Shown piece by piece: positions 20,647 to 28,508 of a stretch of DNA of 64,000 nt. This stretch comes from Oscillospiraceae bacterium (GTDB lineage: Bacteria > Bacillota > Clostridia > Oscillospirales > Ruminococcaceae), in assembly GCA_020054675.1 (NCBI GenBank), contig JAIHAL010000005.1, positions 124,001 through 188,000 of the forward strand, read 5' to 3'. Position 1 is the first letter of the stretch; the number at the start of each line of letters is the position of its first letter. A program made the position numbers and the translations under genes. Under the pieces are notes generated by a model. It saw only the letters and a program-made list of their open reading frames with translations. It had not been told where the DNA came from and ran no database searches.

Positions 20647-21576
20647 TTAGAACAATGTGTAGTCTTTATCGTACATTCCAACCAGCTTATTAACAATCAA
20701 AACGGTAATGAAGCAAAGCACAGACTGGAACAAGCCGATTGCCGCAGACATGCCGAAGTTGTTGCTGCTGATTAACGCACGGAAGGTCAGGGTATCTATA
20801 ACATCCGTATAGTTATACAACAATCCATTGTTGCCAACCAGATTATAGAACATATCAAAGTTCCCCTTGAAGATTCCGCCTACAGCCAACAATAAAAGAA
20901 TAATTGTGGTCGGCATAATCATCGGTATAGTAACATAAAAAATTCTTTGGAACACATTTGCTCCATCGATTTTAGCTGAATCATAAATCGATGTATCAAT
21001 TCCCATAAGCGCTGCCAGATACATGACGGAACCGTAGCCGATTCCCTTCCACACGCTAAAGAACAAAAGAATTAACGGCCACACCTGAGGCGTTGTATAA
21101 AAAGAGATTTTTTCCCCTCCGAAATAAGTAATAATGCGATTGATAAATCCATAATCCGAGCTGAAAATATTAAATGCCATGACGCCTACGATAACCCATG
21201 AAATAAAATACGGCAAAAACATCAGCGACTGCGTAATCTTGCGGTAATATTTATTTGAAAGCTCCGTAAGGAAAACCGCAACCGCAATTTGCGTAACAGT
21301 ATTAACCGCTATAAACAAAAGGTTATATAATACCGTATTTCTGATTACCAGCGCCGCCTGTCCTGATTTGAAAAAGAATTTAAAATTTTCAAGCCCGTTC
21401 CATGGGCTTCCCCAGATTCCGCCTGCGTAATTGTACTTTTTAAATGCAGTTACAATTCCCGTCATCGGATAATAAGAAAAAATCAGCGTATAAATCACCG
21501 CCGGGGCAAGCATGAGAAGAAATACCCTATATTTGTACAGCTTTTTAAAGAAGCCTCTAAATCCGTTTTCCTTCAT
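20647..21576 (-). CDS. Carbohydrate ABC transporter permease (CUT1, LplB/MalF type)
   Basis: The 309-residue protein has six membrane segments, the N-terminal VFLLMLAPAVIYTLIFSYYP pattern of YtcP/LplB-type permeases, and an EAA loop (IYDSAKIDGANVFQRIFYVTIP). It pairs with the permease encoded immediately downstream and the large solute-binding lipoprotein. Together they form a typical oligosaccharide importer of Firmicutes that borrows a shared MsmX-like ATPase. It begins 67 bp after the lacI-type gene. A small palindrome (ATACGG/CCGTAT, 21616-21632) lies between them. Confidence 0.9.
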   Translation of the reverse strand: MKENGFRGFFKKLYKYRVFLLMLAPAVIYTLIFSYYPMTGIVTAFKKYNYAGGIWGSPWNGLENFKFFFKSGQAALVIRNTVLYNLLFIAVNTVTQIAVAVFLTELSNKYYRKITQSLMFLPYFISWVIVGVMAFNIFSSDYGFINRIITYFGGEKISFYTTPQVWPLILLFFSVWKGIGYGSVMYLAALMGIDTSIYDSAKIDGANVFQRIFYVTIPMIMPTTIILLLLAVGGIFKGNFDMFYNLVGNNGLLYNYTDVIDTLTFRALISSNNFGMSAAIGLFQSVLCFITVLIVNKLVGMYDKDYTLF

Positions 21577-21642
21577 TTTTATAACTTTCCTTCCAAAATA
21601 TGTTATTATTACTTAATACGGCAAATCCGTATAAAAGCCTCT

Positions 21643-22662
21643 TTAAACCGTTGATTTTTTGAGCAAAATCTCATGGTTCATAATAATTTTCCGCTGGACA
21701 TTTCCGCCGGAAATAAGTTTCATCAAGGTTGTTGCAGCCGTTCCGCCAAGCGCGTGGACATCAATGTTTATCGAAGTTATCGGCGGATTGTTGTTTTCAA
21801 GCATAAAGCTGTTGTAAAATGAAGCAACCTTTATTTCACCGGGAACGCTTATATTCTTTTCCCTAAGCTTTGTCAAAACTCTTCCGCATATCAAATCATC
21901 GCTGGCTATTATGCAGTCAACATTCTTTTTAAGTATTTTTGAAACCGCACTGTCCACCATAGGCATGCTTCCCGCATTCTGGAAAACAAGCGACTGGTCC
22001 GCTATCCTGTCGCATTCAAGAAATCCTCTCATAAAGCCGTCATAGCGCCGGCGGTTTACTATGTATTCAAGATTGCCCACAATCAGCGCAATGGATTTTA
22101 TACCCATCCTAAGCAAAATCGAAGTCATTTCGCTGCATGCCGCCGTTACGTCGTTGTCAATCTGGACGGCGCTTTTATCAACAGTTTCGCCGATTACCAC
22201 AAACGGAACGTTCATCTGCTTTAAAAATTCCACCGGAGCATCGTGCCTTAAAGAACGGGTAAGTATCACTCCGTCAACCTTATGGTTTATAACCATCCTT
22301 TTAAGGTTTGATATGTCATGCTCGGAGCTTGCCGCCACAAGCACATCGTAATCCCTGCTTGCCGCCGTTTCGCATATTCCCATGAGCACCCTCTGAAAAA
22401 ACGGGGTTTCCGCGGCATCCGCATCGGACGGAATCACAACTCCTATATTGAAGGTCTTTGAATGCGCAAGGCTTCTTGCTATCGCATTGGGCATATAATT
22501 ATGCTCCTTTGCGTAGGAAAGCACAAGGTTGCGCGTTGTTTCGCTCACCCTGCCTTTTCCCGAAATAGCGCGCGATACGGTGGTTTTAGACAAATTAAGC
22601 GCTCTTGCCACATCATTTATTGTAATATCCTTTGAAATTTCATCATTTTTGCTTTCGGCCAT
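21643..22662 (-). CDS. LacI family transcriptional regulator of the galactan operon
   Basis: From ATG 22662 (GGAAGGTGAGG upstream) the protein has 339 residues: a LacI helix-turn-helix with hinge (ITINDVARALNLSKTTVSRAISG to NAIARSLA, about 12-65) and a periplasmic-binding-protein-like effector domain with the usual NIGVVIPSD opening. The in-frame ATG at 22737 would start inside the promoter region and is unlikely. As first gene of the galactan unit it should sense a galactose-derived sugar. A CAATCGGTTG site between promoter and start, and palindromes at 22819-22844, indicate autoregulation. Confidence 0.9.
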   Translation of the reverse strand: MAESKNDEISKDITINDVARALNLSKTTVSRAISGKGRVSETTRNLVLSYAKEHNYMPNAIARSLAHSKTFNIGVVIPSDADAAETPFFQRVLMGICETAASRDYDVLVAASSEHDISNLKRMVINHKVDGVILTRSLRHDAPVEFLKQMNVPFVVIGETVDKSAVQIDNDVTAACSEMTSILLRMGIKSIALIVGNLEYIVNRRRYDGFMRGFLECDRIADQSLVFQNAGSMPMVDSAVSKILKKNVDCIIASDDLICGRVLTKLREKNISVPGEIKVASFYNSFMLENNNPPITSINIDVHALGGTAATTLMKLISGGNVQRKIIMNHEILLKKSTV

Positions 22663-22679
22663 TTCCTCACCTTCCTGCG

Positions 22680-22689
22680 CAATCGGTTG
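22680..22689. promoter_or_regulatory. Candidate LacI-family operator, promoter-proximal
   Basis: CAATCGGTTG differs by one base from the perfect palindrome CAACCGGTTG at 22819. It lies just downstream of the predicted start site of the lacI-type gene, a typical position for a repressor roadblock. Confidence 0.5.
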
Positions 22690-22701
22690 TCTTACAATGT
22701 A

Positions 22702-22730
22702 AGTATAGCACGTCAAAATCGCCTCAACAA
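22702..22730 (-). promoter_or_regulatory. Promoter of the lacI-type gene and galactan operon
   Basis: On the minus strand TTGTTG (22730-22725) and TATACT (22707-22702) are separated by 17 bp. Transcription would start near 22695, before the operator-like CAATCGGTTG. Confidence 0.65.
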
Positions 22731-22818
22731 TGTACAAGTAATACGTAAATATTCTTTTTAGTTTGTTGAATTCTTATAAATTAAACGTATTCCGCAAACT
22801 TTTTAAAGCAAATTTGCG

Positions 22819-22844
22819 CAACCGGTTGTTTAGTGTTGCGCAAC
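22819..22844. promoter_or_regulatory. Double palindrome, upstream LacI-family operator candidate
   Basis: CAACCGGTTG (22819-22828) and GTTGCGCAAC (22835-22844) are both perfect 10-bp palindromes in tandem, upstream of the lacI promoter and between it and the divergent feo promoter. The centre distance to the proximal site is about 140-155 bp, which would allow looping. Confidence 0.5.
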
Positions 22845-22912
22845 AAAACCGCCACTTACAAGCTTCCTTTTTTGTCATTTTATACAAACTAAAACTAATG
22901 TCCTTAAAGCCC

Positions 22913-22941
22913 TTGACTTTTCATGTTAGCAGTGGTAAACT
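22913..22941 (+). promoter_or_regulatory. Promoter of the feo operon
   Basis: TTGACT (22913-22918) and TAAACT (22936-22941) are 17 bp apart. A DtxR-like palindrome starts 12 bp downstream of the -10 box. Confidence 0.6.
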
Positions 22942-22952
22942 TAAATCAGAAA

Positions 22953-22968
22953 GTTAGAGCAAGCTAAC
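22953..22968. promoter_or_regulatory. DtxR/IdeR-like iron box in front of feoA
   Basis: GTTAG-6-CTAAC lies at the expected transcription start of the feo operon. The arms and 6-bp spacing match the second site before feoB and resemble the GGTTAG...CTAACC core of DtxR-family boxes. Fe2+-dependent repression is the inferred role. Confidence 0.55.
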
Positions 22969-22994
22969 ACATATGCTTGAAAGGAGCGGATTTT

Positions 22995-23210
22995 ATGCCT
23001 CTTACAATGGCTCCAAACGGAGTTCAAACCCGTGTTAAAAAAATCAACGGACGGGATGAAACAAAGCGTTTCCTTGAAAACCTCGGATTTACCGAAGGCG
23101 CGATTTTAACCGTAATTTCAGAGCTTGGCGGAAATATGATAATAAATATAAAAGATACCCGCATTGCCATAGATAAAACCATGGCAAACAGAATTATCGT
23201 TGAACAGTGA
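22995..23210 (+). CDS. feoA: FeoA family ferrous iron transport protein (first copy)
   Basis: This is a 71-residue SH3-like FeoA protein (LENLGFTEGAILTVISELGGNMIINIKDTRIAID). AAAGGAG at 22980-22986 sets the start at ATG 22995 rather than the in-frame TTG at 22977. FeoA is a small cytoplasmic partner of the FeoB Fe2+ channel. This copy is more divergent than the second: it lacks the basic stretch and PLGDP loop seen there. It is followed by the second feoA after 15 bp. Confidence 0.88.
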   Translation: MPLTMAPNGVQTRVKKINGRDETKRFLENLGFTEGAILTVISELGGNMIINIKDTRIAIDKTMANRIIVEQ

Positions 23211-23225
23211 AAGGAAGATTTGCAT

Positions 23226-23447
23226 ATGAAAACTCTTAAATCCGCAAAATGCGGCGAAACCGTAAAGGTTGTCAAGCTTGACGGCGAAGGCGCAGTAAAG
23301 CGCCGCATCATGGATATGGGAATAACCAAAGGCGTTGAAATTTACGTGCGCAAGGTTGCCCCGCTTGGCGACCCGATTGAAGTTACCGTCAGGGGCTATG
23401 AGCTTTCATTAAGAAAAGCCGATGCTGAAATGATTGAAGTTATGTAA
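23226..23447 (+). CDS. feoA: FeoA family ferrous iron transport protein (second copy)
   Basis: The 73-residue protein shows the classical FeoA pattern RRIMDMGITKGVEIYV and APLGDPIEVTVRGYELSLRK. AAGGAAG at 23211-23217 supports ATG 23226, and the in-frame TTG at 23220 is too close to it. Tandem feoA genes before feoB are frequent in Firmicutes. The 50-bp gap to feoB contains the second DtxR-like box. Confidence 0.92.
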   Translation: MKTLKSAKCGETVKVVKLDGEGAVKRRIMDMGITKGVEIYVRKVAPLGDPIEVTVRGYELSLRKADAEMIEVM

Positions 23448-23458
23448 TTCTGCCCATT

Positions 23459-23476
23459 GGTTAGCTTTAACTAACC
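23459..23476. promoter_or_regulatory. DtxR/IdeR-like iron box in front of feoB
   Basis: GGTTAG-6-CTAACC is a perfect 6-bp inverted repeat just upstream of the feoB ribosome binding site. It repeats the design of the box at 22953-22968, so internal iron control of feoB is likely. Confidence 0.55.
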
Positions 23477-23503
23477 TATTCCCACAAAAACAGGAGGATG
23501 GAT

Positions 23504-25624
23504 ATGTCTTTAAAAATCGCCCTTGCGGGCAATCCCAACTGCGGTAAAACCACAATGTTCAACGCTCTTACGGGGAGTTCGCAATATGTCGGAAACTGGC
23601 CGGGAGTTACCGTCGAAAAGAAGGAAGGACGCCTTAAAGGCTTTAAGGATATAAATATTGTTGACCTTCCCGGGATATATTCCCTTTCGCCGTATACCCT
23701 TGAAGAAGTCGTGACAAGGAATTTTCTTATAAACGAAAAGCCGGATGCAATTATAAACATCGTTGACGCTTCAAACCTTGAACGCAATCTCTATCTCACA
23801 ACTCAGCTTTTGGAAACAGGCATACCCATGGTAATTGCCCTTAACATGATGGACATAGTTAAAAAACGCGGGGATAAGATAGATGTCAAAAAGCTCTCCG
23901 AAGAGCTTGGCTGCGAAATAGTTGAAACTTCGGCCTTGAAAAACGAGGGCTCTTTTGACGCGGCAAAAAAAGCAATAGAAGCGGCAAGCCATGAATTTTC
24001 TCCAAAGAAAATCTTTTCAGGAGAAATTCAAAAGACCCTTGCCGAAATTGAAAATATTTATTCCGTAAAAGAAAATCCATACTGGTTTTCATTAAAGCTT
24101 TTTGAAAGGGACTCTAAAATTCTTGAACAATTAAATATCCCCGCCGAAAAGAAGGCTGAAATCGAGAAAAAAATATCCGCTTGCGAAGAAAGCCTTGACG
24201 ACGACAGCGAAAGCATCATCACAAACGAGCGCTACAATTATATTTCCGGAATAATTTCCTCCTGCCTTAAAAAGAAAGGCTCCGGCATGACAATTTCGGA
24301 CAGGATTGACATGATTGTTACCAACAGAATTCTTGCCCTGCCGATTTTTGCCGCGGTGATGTTCCTTGTGTACTACATTTCCGTTTCAACTCTTGGCACG
24401 GTGCTGACCGATTTTGTCAATGACACGATATTCGGCAATCTTACCGAATGGCTGCGCGGAACGCTTGAAAGCCTTGGCACTGCCGATTGGATGACAGGCC
24501 TTGTAGTGGACGGAATTGTTGCCGGAGTGGGCGCCGTACTTGGATTTGTGCCGCAAATCATGCTGCTGTTCTTCTTCCTTTCAATCCTTGAAGACTGCGG
24601 CTACATGGCAAGGGTTGCGTTCATAATGGACAGGATTTTCCGCAAATTCGGACTTTCGGGAAAATCTTTCATCCCCATGCTGATTTCATCCGGCTGCGGA
24701 GTGCCCGGCATAATGGCTTCAAGGACAATTGAGCAAGAGCGCGACCGCAAAATGACAATAATGCTCACGACATTCATCCCATGCAGTGCAAAAATTCCGA
24801 TAATTGCCCTTATGGCAGGCGCTCTTTTCGGAGGGAACGCTTGGGTTGCACCCTCGGTTTACTTCCTTGGCGTGACAATGATAATCATCTGCGGCATAAT
24901 CTTAAAGCAGACGAACCTCTTTAAAGGCGACCCGGCGCCGTTTGTGATGGAGCTTCCGCAATACCACATCCCATCCGGCAAAGGCGTGCTGATACATATG
25001 TGGGACAGGGGAAAGTCGTTTATAATCAAAGCCGGAACAGTTATTTTCGCCGCCTGCGGAATAATCTGGTTTCTCTCCTCTTTCGGCTGGCAGGACGGCT
25101 CCTTTGGAATGGTTGAGGGCGACGGCAGCATACTTGCGAAATTCGGCTCGGTTCTTGCCCCGCTATTCATCCCGCTTGGTTTCGGCAACTGGCAGTCGGT
25201 TGCGGCATCAATTTCAGGACTTGTGGCAAAAGAAAACGTGCTTGCAACCTTCGGAATCCTCTTTAATGTTTCCGGAGAAGCAACGGAAGAAAACACGGAG
25301 CTCCTTTCAAATGTTGCGGCAATGTTCACTCCGGTTTCGGCTTATGCCTTTATAGCATTCAATATGCTCTGTGCCCCATGCTTTGCGGCAATCGGCGCAA
25401 TAAGGCGTGAAATGGGGTCCGCAAAATGGACGCTAATAACGGTTGCTTTCCAGACCGGAGTGGCCTACATTGTCGCTTTGCTGATAAACCAAATCGGAAG
25501 CCTTTTCCTTGGCACCGGAAGCATTTTAGGCGCGGCAATATCGGTCTTAGTTGCAGTTCTTGCAGTTTCCATTCCGATAATTGCGGCAAAAAGGAATTTA
25601 AATCCCGCCGCATCAAAAGCGTGA
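23504..25624 (+). CDS. feoB: Ferrous iron transporter FeoB
   Basis: The 706-residue protein starts at ATG 23504, with AGGAGG at 23492-23497; ATG 23498 abuts that site. It has an N-terminal GTPase domain with GNPNCGKT (G1, about 9-16), DLPG (G3), NMMD (G4) and TSA (G5). A helical spacer follows, then a membrane part with the two gate motifs (FLSILEDCGYMARVAF and the SGCGVPGIM segment). It carries out GTP-controlled Fe2+ uptake across the cytoplasmic membrane. It is operonic with two feoA genes and the small Cys-rich gene downstream. Confidence 0.96.
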   Translation: MSLKIALAGNPNCGKTTMFNALTGSSQYVGNWPGVTVEKKEGRLKGFKDINIVDLPGIYSLSPYTLEEVVTRNFLINEKPDAIINIVDASNLERNLYLTTQLLETGIPMVIALNMMDIVKKRGDKIDVKKLSEELGCEIVETSALKNEGSFDAAKKAIEAASHEFSPKKIFSGEIQKTLAEIENIYSVKENPYWFSLKLFERDSKILEQLNIPAEKKAEIEKKISACEESLDDDSESIITNERYNYISGIISSCLKKKGSGMTISDRIDMIVTNRILALPIFAAVMFLVYYISVSTLGTVLTDFVNDTIFGNLTEWLRGTLESLGTADWMTGLVVDGIVAGVGAVLGFVPQIMLLFFFLSILEDCGYMARVAFIMDRIFRKFGLSGKSFIPMLISSGCGVPGIMASRTIEQERDRKMTIMLTTFIPCSAKIPIIALMAGALFGGNAWVAPSVYFLGVTMIIICGIILKQTNLFKGDPAPFVMELPQYHIPSGKGVLIHMWDRGKSFIIKAGTVIFAACGIIWFLSSFGWQDGSFGMVEGDGSILAKFGSVLAPLFIPLGFGNWQSVAASISGLVAKENVLATFGILFNVSGEATEENTELLSNVAAMFTPVSAYAFIAFNMLCAPCFAAIGAIRREMGSAKWTLITVAFQTGVAYIVALLINQIGSLFLGTGSILGAAISVLVAVLAVSIPIIAAKRNLNPAASKA

Positions 25625-25637
25625 AAGGAGAATACTT

Positions 25638-25775
25638 ATGATTCCCACAATTATTATAGGCGTCATTGTTTTAACTTTAAGTATATTTGGTATAAGAAAA
25701 TACATAAAGGATAGCAAAAAAGGCGGTTGCGGCTGTGGATGCGACCACTGCCCGCATTCCGGAAAATGTCACTGA
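25638..25775 (+). CDS. FeoB-associated Cys-rich membrane protein
   Basis: This small gene encodes 45 residues: one N-terminal membrane helix (IPTIIIGVIVLTLSIFGI), a basic linker, and a Cys-rich tail with CGCGCDHC and a final Cys44-His45. Small single-helix proteins with such tails commonly follow feoB in Firmicutes and are thought to deliver or sense Fe2+ at the pore. GAAAGGAG at 25622-25629 precedes the ATG at 25638, and the gene lies 13 bp after feoB. Confidence 0.85.
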   Translation: MIPTIIIGVIVLTLSIFGIRKYIKDSKKGGCGCGCDHCPHSGKCH

Positions 25776-25780
25776 ACACA

Positions 25781-25815
25781 AAAAAATCCCCGATTTCTAC
25801 ATCGGGGATTTTTAT
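25781..25815. terminator. Bidirectional terminator
   Basis: AAAATCCCCGAT and ATCGGGGATTTT pair around a short loop, flanked by A and T runs, between the convergent feo operon and the ACT-domain gene. Confidence 0.85.
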
Positions 25816-25823
25816 TGCAAAAA

Positions 25824-26255
25824 TTACATTTTGTATATTTCTTCGCTGGTAAGAAGTTTTATGCCGTTTTTCTGCAAGACATCCGCGGCATTTTCGCTGT
25901 TTTCAACTCTGAGTATCACAAATGCGGTGTTGTCAGTCTTGCTTATGAAAGCATACATATATTCCACGCTTATTCCATTTTGGTAAAGCACTTCCATTGC
26001 CTTGGCAAGTCCTCCGGGCTTATCCTCAATTCCTATGGCAATAACGTTTGTAAGGGTAACCGAATAATCCGCGCCCTTCAACACTTCAAGCGCTTTGTCG
26101 GGATTATTTACAATAAGCCTTAAAATTCCAAAATCACGGGTGTCGGCAATTGAAAGGGCGCGGATGTCAACGTCGTTTTCCCCCAAAAGCTTTGTAATGG
26201 AGGACAATCTGCCGGGCCTGTTCTCAACAAAAACCGAAAGCTGCTTAATCAACAT
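25824..26255 (-). CDS. Tandem ACT-domain protein
   Basis: The 143-residue protein is made of two ACT domains (LSVFVENRPGRLSSITKLL from residue 6, and VIAIGIEDKPGGLAKAMEVL from about 71), with no catalytic domain. Such stand-alone ACT pairs bind amino acids and typically sit beside phenylacetate-CoA ligase and indolepyruvate oxidoreductase genes, as here. A regulatory role tied to aromatic amino acids is likely. It is the last gene of the aryl-pyruvate cluster, 26 bp after the ligase gene, with TAGGAGGG before its start. Confidence 0.88.
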   Translation of the reverse strand: MLIKQLSVFVENRPGRLSSITKLLGENDVDIRALSIADTRDFGILRLIVNNPDKALEVLKGADYSVTLTNVIAIGIEDKPGGLAKAMEVLYQNGISVEYMYAFISKTDNTAFVILRVENSENAADVLQKNGIKLLTSEEIYKM

Positions 26256-26281
26256 TTTAAATCCCTCCTATAAAAATTATA

Positions 26282-27586
26282 TTACTTTTTGCGCTTGTCT
26301 ATAACTCTTACCGCCTTGCCTTCGCTGCGCGCTATTGTTTTAGGCTCTACAAGGCGGATTTTAGCCGCAATGCCAAGAGTGGATTCCACCGCCGCCTTGA
26401 TGATGTTTTCCTGCTCTTCAAGATTTTTAACAGTATCCGAAAACATTTCAGGCGAAATTTCAATTTGAATTTCAAGGGTATCGTTGTTATTTACTCTATC
26501 AACAATGAGCTGATAATGCGGGCTGGTATTGCCAAGAGAAAGCAGTACGCTTTCAATTTGCGACGGGAACACATTTACGCCCTTTATGATTAGCATATCG
26601 TCGGTTCTTCCGCGGGGCTTAAGCATTTTTACAAGCGTTCTTCCACACCTGCACTGTCCCCTTTCAAGCACGGCAATATCCCTTGTCCTGTACCTTATGA
26701 GGGGGAATGCCTCCTTGGTTATGCAGGTAAAGACAAGCTCTCCCTGAACTCCGTCGGGAAGCACTTCTCCGGTATCCGGGTCAATGATTTCGGGAATAAA
26801 ATGGTCCTCGGAAATGTGCATCCCGCTCTGGTCCTCGCATTCAAACGCAACGCCGGGCCCCATTATTTCCGACAAGCCGTAAATATCGTAAGCCTTTATG
26901 CCAAGCTTTTCCTGTATTTCCGCGCGCATTTCCTCGCTCCAAGGCTCGGCGCCGAAAATCCCCGCCTTCAATTTAAGTTCGGATTTATCCACGCCCATTT
27001 CCTTTAATGTTTCTGCAAGATAAAGCGCATAAGACGGTGTGGAGCAAAGTATGGTAGAACCGAAATCCCTCATTATGGTAATTTGCCTTGCGGTATTGCC
27101 AACCGAAACGGGAATTGTGGTTGCCCCGACTTTTTCAGCGCCGTAATGCAGTCCAAGCCCTCCCGTAAAAAGGCCGTATCCGTAGGAAACATGGATGAAA
27201 TCATCCTTGCCGCCGCCCGCAGCGGTAATTGCCCTTGCTATTACCTCTTTCCAGATTTCTATGTCATTTTCTGTATATCCGACAACAATTTGCTTTCCCG
27301 TCGTTCCGGAAGAAGCATGAAGCCTTACGACTTCGCTCATGGGCACAGCAAAAAGCCCATAGGGGTATGTATCCCTCAAATCCTGCTTTACGGTAAAGGG
27401 AAGCTTTGAAAGGTCTGCAACGGATTTTATATCTTCTGGCTTTACTCCGTTTTCATCCATCCTCTTTCTGTAATAAGGAACATTTTCATAGACACGCCTT
27501 ACCGTCTGCGAAAGTCTGAAGCTTTGCAGAGCCTGCATTTCATAGGGAGTTGCGCATTCAATTGATTCATTCCAATATTTAGGCAT
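26282..27586 (-). CDS. paaK: Phenylacetate-CoA ligase family protein (first in coordinates)
   Basis: The 434-residue adenylate-forming enzyme has the P-loop-like [11 protein letters not shown] motif, the YGLSE motif ([12 protein letters not shown]) and the C-terminal VFPSQIE region of PaaK. It interconverts an aryl acid, ATP and CoA with aryl-CoA, AMP and PPi. Next to iorAB it probably handles arylacetyl-CoA made from aromatic amino acids, and could work in the ATP-yielding direction. It is about as long as the second copy at 30332-31627 and close to it in sequence, yet clearly distinct. RBS AAAGGGG supports ATG 27586. Confidence 0.92.
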   Translation of the reverse strand: MPKYWNESIECATPYEMQALQSFRLSQTVRRVYENVPYYRKRMDENGVKPEDIKSVADLSKLPFTVKQDLRDTYPYGLFAVPMSEVVRLHASSGTTGKQIVVGYTENDIEIWKEVIARAITAAGGGKDDFIHVSYGYGLFTGGLGLHYGAEKVGATTIPVSVGNTARQITIMRDFGSTILCSTPSYALYLAETLKEMGVDKSELKLKAGIFGAEPWSEEMRAEIQEKLGIKAYDIYGLSEIMGPGVAFECEDQSGMHISEDHFIPEIIDPDTGEVLPDGVQGELVFTCITKEAFPLIRYRTRDIAVLERGQCRCGRTLVKMLKPRGRTDDMLIIKGVNVFPSQIESVLLSLGNTSPHYQLIVDRVNNNDTLEIQIEISPEMFSDTVKNLEEQENIIKAAVESTLGIAAKIRLVEPKTIARSEGKAVRVIDKRKK

Positions 27587-27600
27587 AAAAGTATCCCCTT

Positions 27601-27915
27601 TTATTTTTCTATGTATGAACAGCAGTAATCGGCATATTTTTTTACAATTATCTTAAAGCTTGAATTCGCGGGGACTTCAAAGCTTGCACCTTCGCCGAAA
27701 GTTTTATAAATATTTTCGCCTTTGAGCATAACTTCCATTTCTCCGCCTATGATTTCCATGACCTCTTTTGCACCGGTGGAAAATTCATATTCCCCGGGAA
27801 GCATAAACCCAAGAGTTTTCCTTTCACCATTCGGAAAAAGGATGGTTCTGCTTGAAACTTTTCCGTCAAAATAAACATTTGCCTTTTTTACCACAGTGAC
27901 ATTTTCAAAGCGCAT
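27601..27915 (-). CDS. ppnP: Pyrimidine/purine nucleoside phosphorylase PpnP (YaiE family)
   Basis: This 104-residue single-domain cupin matches PpnP/DUF1255 over its length ([32 protein letters not shown], then the MEVML and [11 protein letters not shown] strands). PpnP cleaves a wide range of nucleosides with phosphate to give ribose 1-phosphate and free base. Its position between a phenylacetate-CoA ligase (14 bp away) and iorB (20 bp away) is unexpected. It may instead serve the adjacent pyrimidine degradation genes, or nucleoside salvage in general. The family call is firm and the pathway link is not. Confidence 0.88.
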   Translation of the reverse strand: MRFENVTVVKKANVYFDGKVSSRTILFPNGERKTLGFMLPGEYEFSTGAKEVMEIIGGEMEVMLKGENIYKTFGEGASFEVPANSSFKIIVKKYADYCCSYIEK

Positions 27916-27935
27916 TTTAAAATCCCTCGCCCTTT

Positions 27936-28508
27936 TTATGAATTTTTTCCAAGTTCAAACGCCTTTTTATTCATTTCAAGAAATTTTGCGGGAACACATT
28001 TTTCAAGGGCATCCTGCCAAACCTTTTCGGGAAAGCCCATTTTTGTCGAAAGCACTCCCATAAGCACAACGTTCGATGCCTTTGGCGAACCCGCTTCTTT
28101 TGCAAGCGAAAGCGCATCAACCGGAATTGCGTCAATGCCAAGAGCTTTCAGCTTTTCCGGTATATTTTCCGGATAGCTTGCCGCTCCCGTAATTACCGGC
28201 ATGGGATTTAATTTTTGCGTTGAAAATATCAAATGTCCGCCTTTTTTAAGATAAGGCACCCACCTTGCCGCTTCAAGCTGTTCAAAAGCGATTATTGCAT
28301 CCGCCTCGCCTTTTTCTATCACAGGGGAATAAACCTTATCCCCGTATTTTACATATGTCACAACGGAGCCGCCCCTTTGGGACATTCCATGCACTTCCGA
28401 AACCTTTACATCAAAGCCTTGGGAAAGAAGAACATTTCCAAGGAGCCTTGACGCAAGCAATGAGCCTTGTCCGCCGACTCCCACTATCATTATTGATTTT
28501 GTTTCCAT
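27936..28508 (-). CDS. iorB: Indolepyruvate ferredoxin oxidoreductase, beta subunit
   Basis: The 190-residue protein has the gamma-type 2-oxoacid oxidoreductase fold: [15 protein letters not shown] near the N-terminus and [13 protein letters not shown]. It partners IorA to convert aryl pyruvates (indolepyruvate, phenylpyruvate) plus CoA to aryl-acetyl-CoA and CO2 with reduction of ferredoxin. Its ATG overlaps the iorA stop codon by one base, so the two are translationally coupled. Confidence 0.95.
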   Translation of the reverse strand: METKSIMIVGVGGQGSLLASRLLGNVLLSQGFDVKVSEVHGMSQRGGSVVTYVKYGDKVYSPVIEKGEADAIIAFEQLEAARWVPYLKKGGHLIFSTQKLNPMPVITGAASYPENIPEKLKALGIDAIPVDALSLAKEAGSPKASNVVLMGVLSTKMGFPEKVWQDALEKCVPAKFLEMNKKAFELGKNS

